Positions 31,555 to 31,809 of a stretch of 31,809 nt of DNA are shown here, in pieces. Positions within the stretch are counted from its first letter, which is position 1. Every line of letters starts with the position of its first letter. The DNA lies in NCBI GenBank assembly GCA_002407045.1, contig DHKB01000004.1:1-31809 (forward strand), read 5' to 3'. The position numbers were made by a program, and so were the translations under genes. Below the pieces are notes generated by a model. It made no database searches. It was not told the origin of the DNA and saw nothing but the letters and a program-made list of their open reading frames with translations. The DNA comes from Candidatus Bruticola papionis. Its GTDB lineage: Bacteria > Vulcanimicrobiota > Xenobia > Xenobiales > Xenobiaceae.

Positions 31555-31809
31555 GTTGGTAAAGCTCCGAATTTTTGATGAAATACCGGCACTTTCGCCT
31601 AGGATACACCCAGCCCTTGTCACTTTGGCAAACTTGTTAGCCATGCTTTTACGCTTTTGCCTTTTAGCTCGTGCCTGTTTATTCGTAGTTTTTCCGCCTA
31701 AAGATGCTGATAGTGTGCCGCCCGCCAGTTAACTATTTGGTGTTAGCTGCATTTTTTACCATATCTACGCTCCGGCTGCCTGGCCTAGTGGCCAGAGGCC
31801 TGCGCTACC
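31555..31809. other. Right-edge stretch with no supported gene
   Basis: On the minus strand the nadD frame stays open upstream to about 31735 with a very basic, low-complexity translation and no ribosome site. A hairpin CTGGCC-ACTA-GGCCAG lies near 31785-31800. A short open frame enters from the right edge and stops near 31765, too short to identify; it may be the end of the next upstream gene. Confidence 0.4.

Noticed and set aside
31555..31644. 30-residue N-terminal extension of NadD
   Set aside because: The family begins at the nucleotide-binding motif directly after GTG 31554, which has its own CGGAG ribosome site.
1..31809. CRISPR array, insertion sequence, prophage or defence island
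   Set aside because: No regularly spaced direct repeats, transposase, integrase or phage genes were seen anywhere in the window.

Overview
This window looks like chromosomal DNA from a diderm bacterium with type IV pili, most plausibly a non-photosynthetic relative of the cyanobacteria (Melainabacteria/Vampirovibrionia type). The main clue is the outer-membrane protein at 28271-30877: signal peptide, one S-layer homology (SLH) domain, a coiled coil, then a long beta-barrel. This build is typical of cyanobacterial and melainabacterial porins but also occurs in Negativicutes and Deinococcus, so the placement is an inference. I see no phage, insertion sequence, integrase or CRISPR array.

Left half (1-15704, all on the minus strand): a nearly complete type IV pilus locus. 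In transcription order it runs pilB, pilT, a 21-residue hydrophobic mini-ORF, pilC, a major pilin, pilD, pilM, pilN, pilO, a PilP-like lipoprotein, pilQ, and a very large TPR protein that runs off the left edge. The locus is split into modules by visible terminators and promoters. The pilin and pilD each have a TTGACA promoter with a 17-base spacer, pilM-N-O-P-Q is tightly packed, and pilQ is preceded by an unusually structured leader of about 110 bases.

Middle (15921-21912, minus strand): housekeeping genes. These are udk (uridine kinase), mltG (septal glycan release), ruvX, recO, deoC, era, a class-A-beta-lactamase-like serine hydrolase without a signal peptide, and tRNA-Leu(UAA). Terminators follow udk, deoC, era and the tRNA.

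Right half (22071-31554, both strands): an accessory, envelope-flavoured set. It contains a TPR protein, a degenerate protein kinase, an operon of a secreted lytic transglycosylase and a secreted LIM/DA1-type zinc metallopeptidase, a rhomboid protease with a DnaJ-type cysteine-rich domain, a small exported protein, the SLH porin, and nadD. Convergent pairs are separated by strong hairpin terminators.

The most unusual items are the bacterial DA1-like LIM peptidase, the structured pilQ leader, the mini-ORF in front of pilC, the zinc-finger rhomboid and the kinase with altered catalytic motifs. All calls come from reading the sequence; no database search or folding program was run.
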